From Kiritimatiellia bacterium (GTDB lineage Bacteria > Verrucomicrobiota > Kiritimatiellia > JAFGHX01): a stretch of DNA of 42,575 nt. Below, piece by piece: positions 42,525-42,575 of the stretch. Both the position numbers and the translations under genes were made by a program. The notes under the pieces are model-generated. The model saw nothing but the letters and a program-made list of their open reading frames with translations, was not told the DNA's origin and searched no databases. The first letter of the stretch is position 1; every line of letters starts with the position of its first letter. The stretch lies in assembly GCA_016929905.1 (NCBI GenBank), contig JAFGHX010000352.1, forward strand, positions 1 to 42,575. Direction: 5' to 3'.

Positions 42525-42575
42525 CGAGGCGATTTTGGCGCTGGGCAAGGCGCGCGGGAGGGGGCAATACCCGAA

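Overview
The window is GC-rich (by eye about two-thirds G+C) bacterial DNA. It carries a SpoIIE-type phosphatase, an ECF sigma factor coupled to a FecR-LamG protein, a CotH/lamin-tail secreted protein, polysaccharide lyases, a sulfatase and GntR-LacI hybrid regulators. That mix, plus the very dense palindromic repeats between genes, is typical of the PVC group (Kiritimatiellota, Lentisphaerota or relatives). This placement is inferred from gene content only; no rRNA or tRNA gene is present.

Layout. 1-3974 (-): N-terminal 1324 residues of a CotH/lamin-tail protein running off the left edge. 4085-4419: cluster of GTAG-headed palindromes. 4524-6820 (-): ECF sigma factor and FecR-LamG membrane protein, overlapping by GTGA. 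6921-8444 (-): transcription factor with two GntR-type winged helices and a LacI-type sensor. 8547-9530 (-) and 9792-10850 (+): divergent secreted proteins, the second a parallel beta-helix. 11118-16490 (+): tightly overlapping five-gene operon for a molybdate/tungstate-type ABC importer with two binding proteins, one permease and one short ATPase, followed by a membrane-anchored protein made of two copies of an unrecognised domain. 16616-17755 (-): oligogalacturonate lyase. 18217-19386 (+): M20 metallopeptidase. 19619-23776 (-): small membrane protein, two FtsX-type permeases and an ATPase. 24072-25412 (+): GH4 glycosidase. 25413-26870: gene-poor stretch with a broken gene end, an orphan ribbon-helix-helix protein and direct repeats. 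26875-38726: carbohydrate-degradation region with a 1280-residue secreted protein, a secreted unknown, a second double-GntR/LacI regulator, a heparinase II/III-type protein and a beta-helix protein. 38824-42493: CBS-SpoIIE phosphatase, AraC regulator and divergent sulfatase.

Together the lyase, GH4, heparinase-like, beta-helix and sulfatase genes suggest breakdown of uronic-acid-rich, possibly sulfated polysaccharide, with local regulators (two GntR-LacI, one AraC) but no SusC/SusD pair in view. The two large secreted proteins at 26875 and 34603 share similarly spaced upstream motifs, suggesting common control. The most unusual items are the two-binding-protein transporter with its duplicated-domain partner, the double-GntR regulators, and REP-like GTAG/GGAG palindromes, one pair of which supplies the stop codons of two convergent genes.
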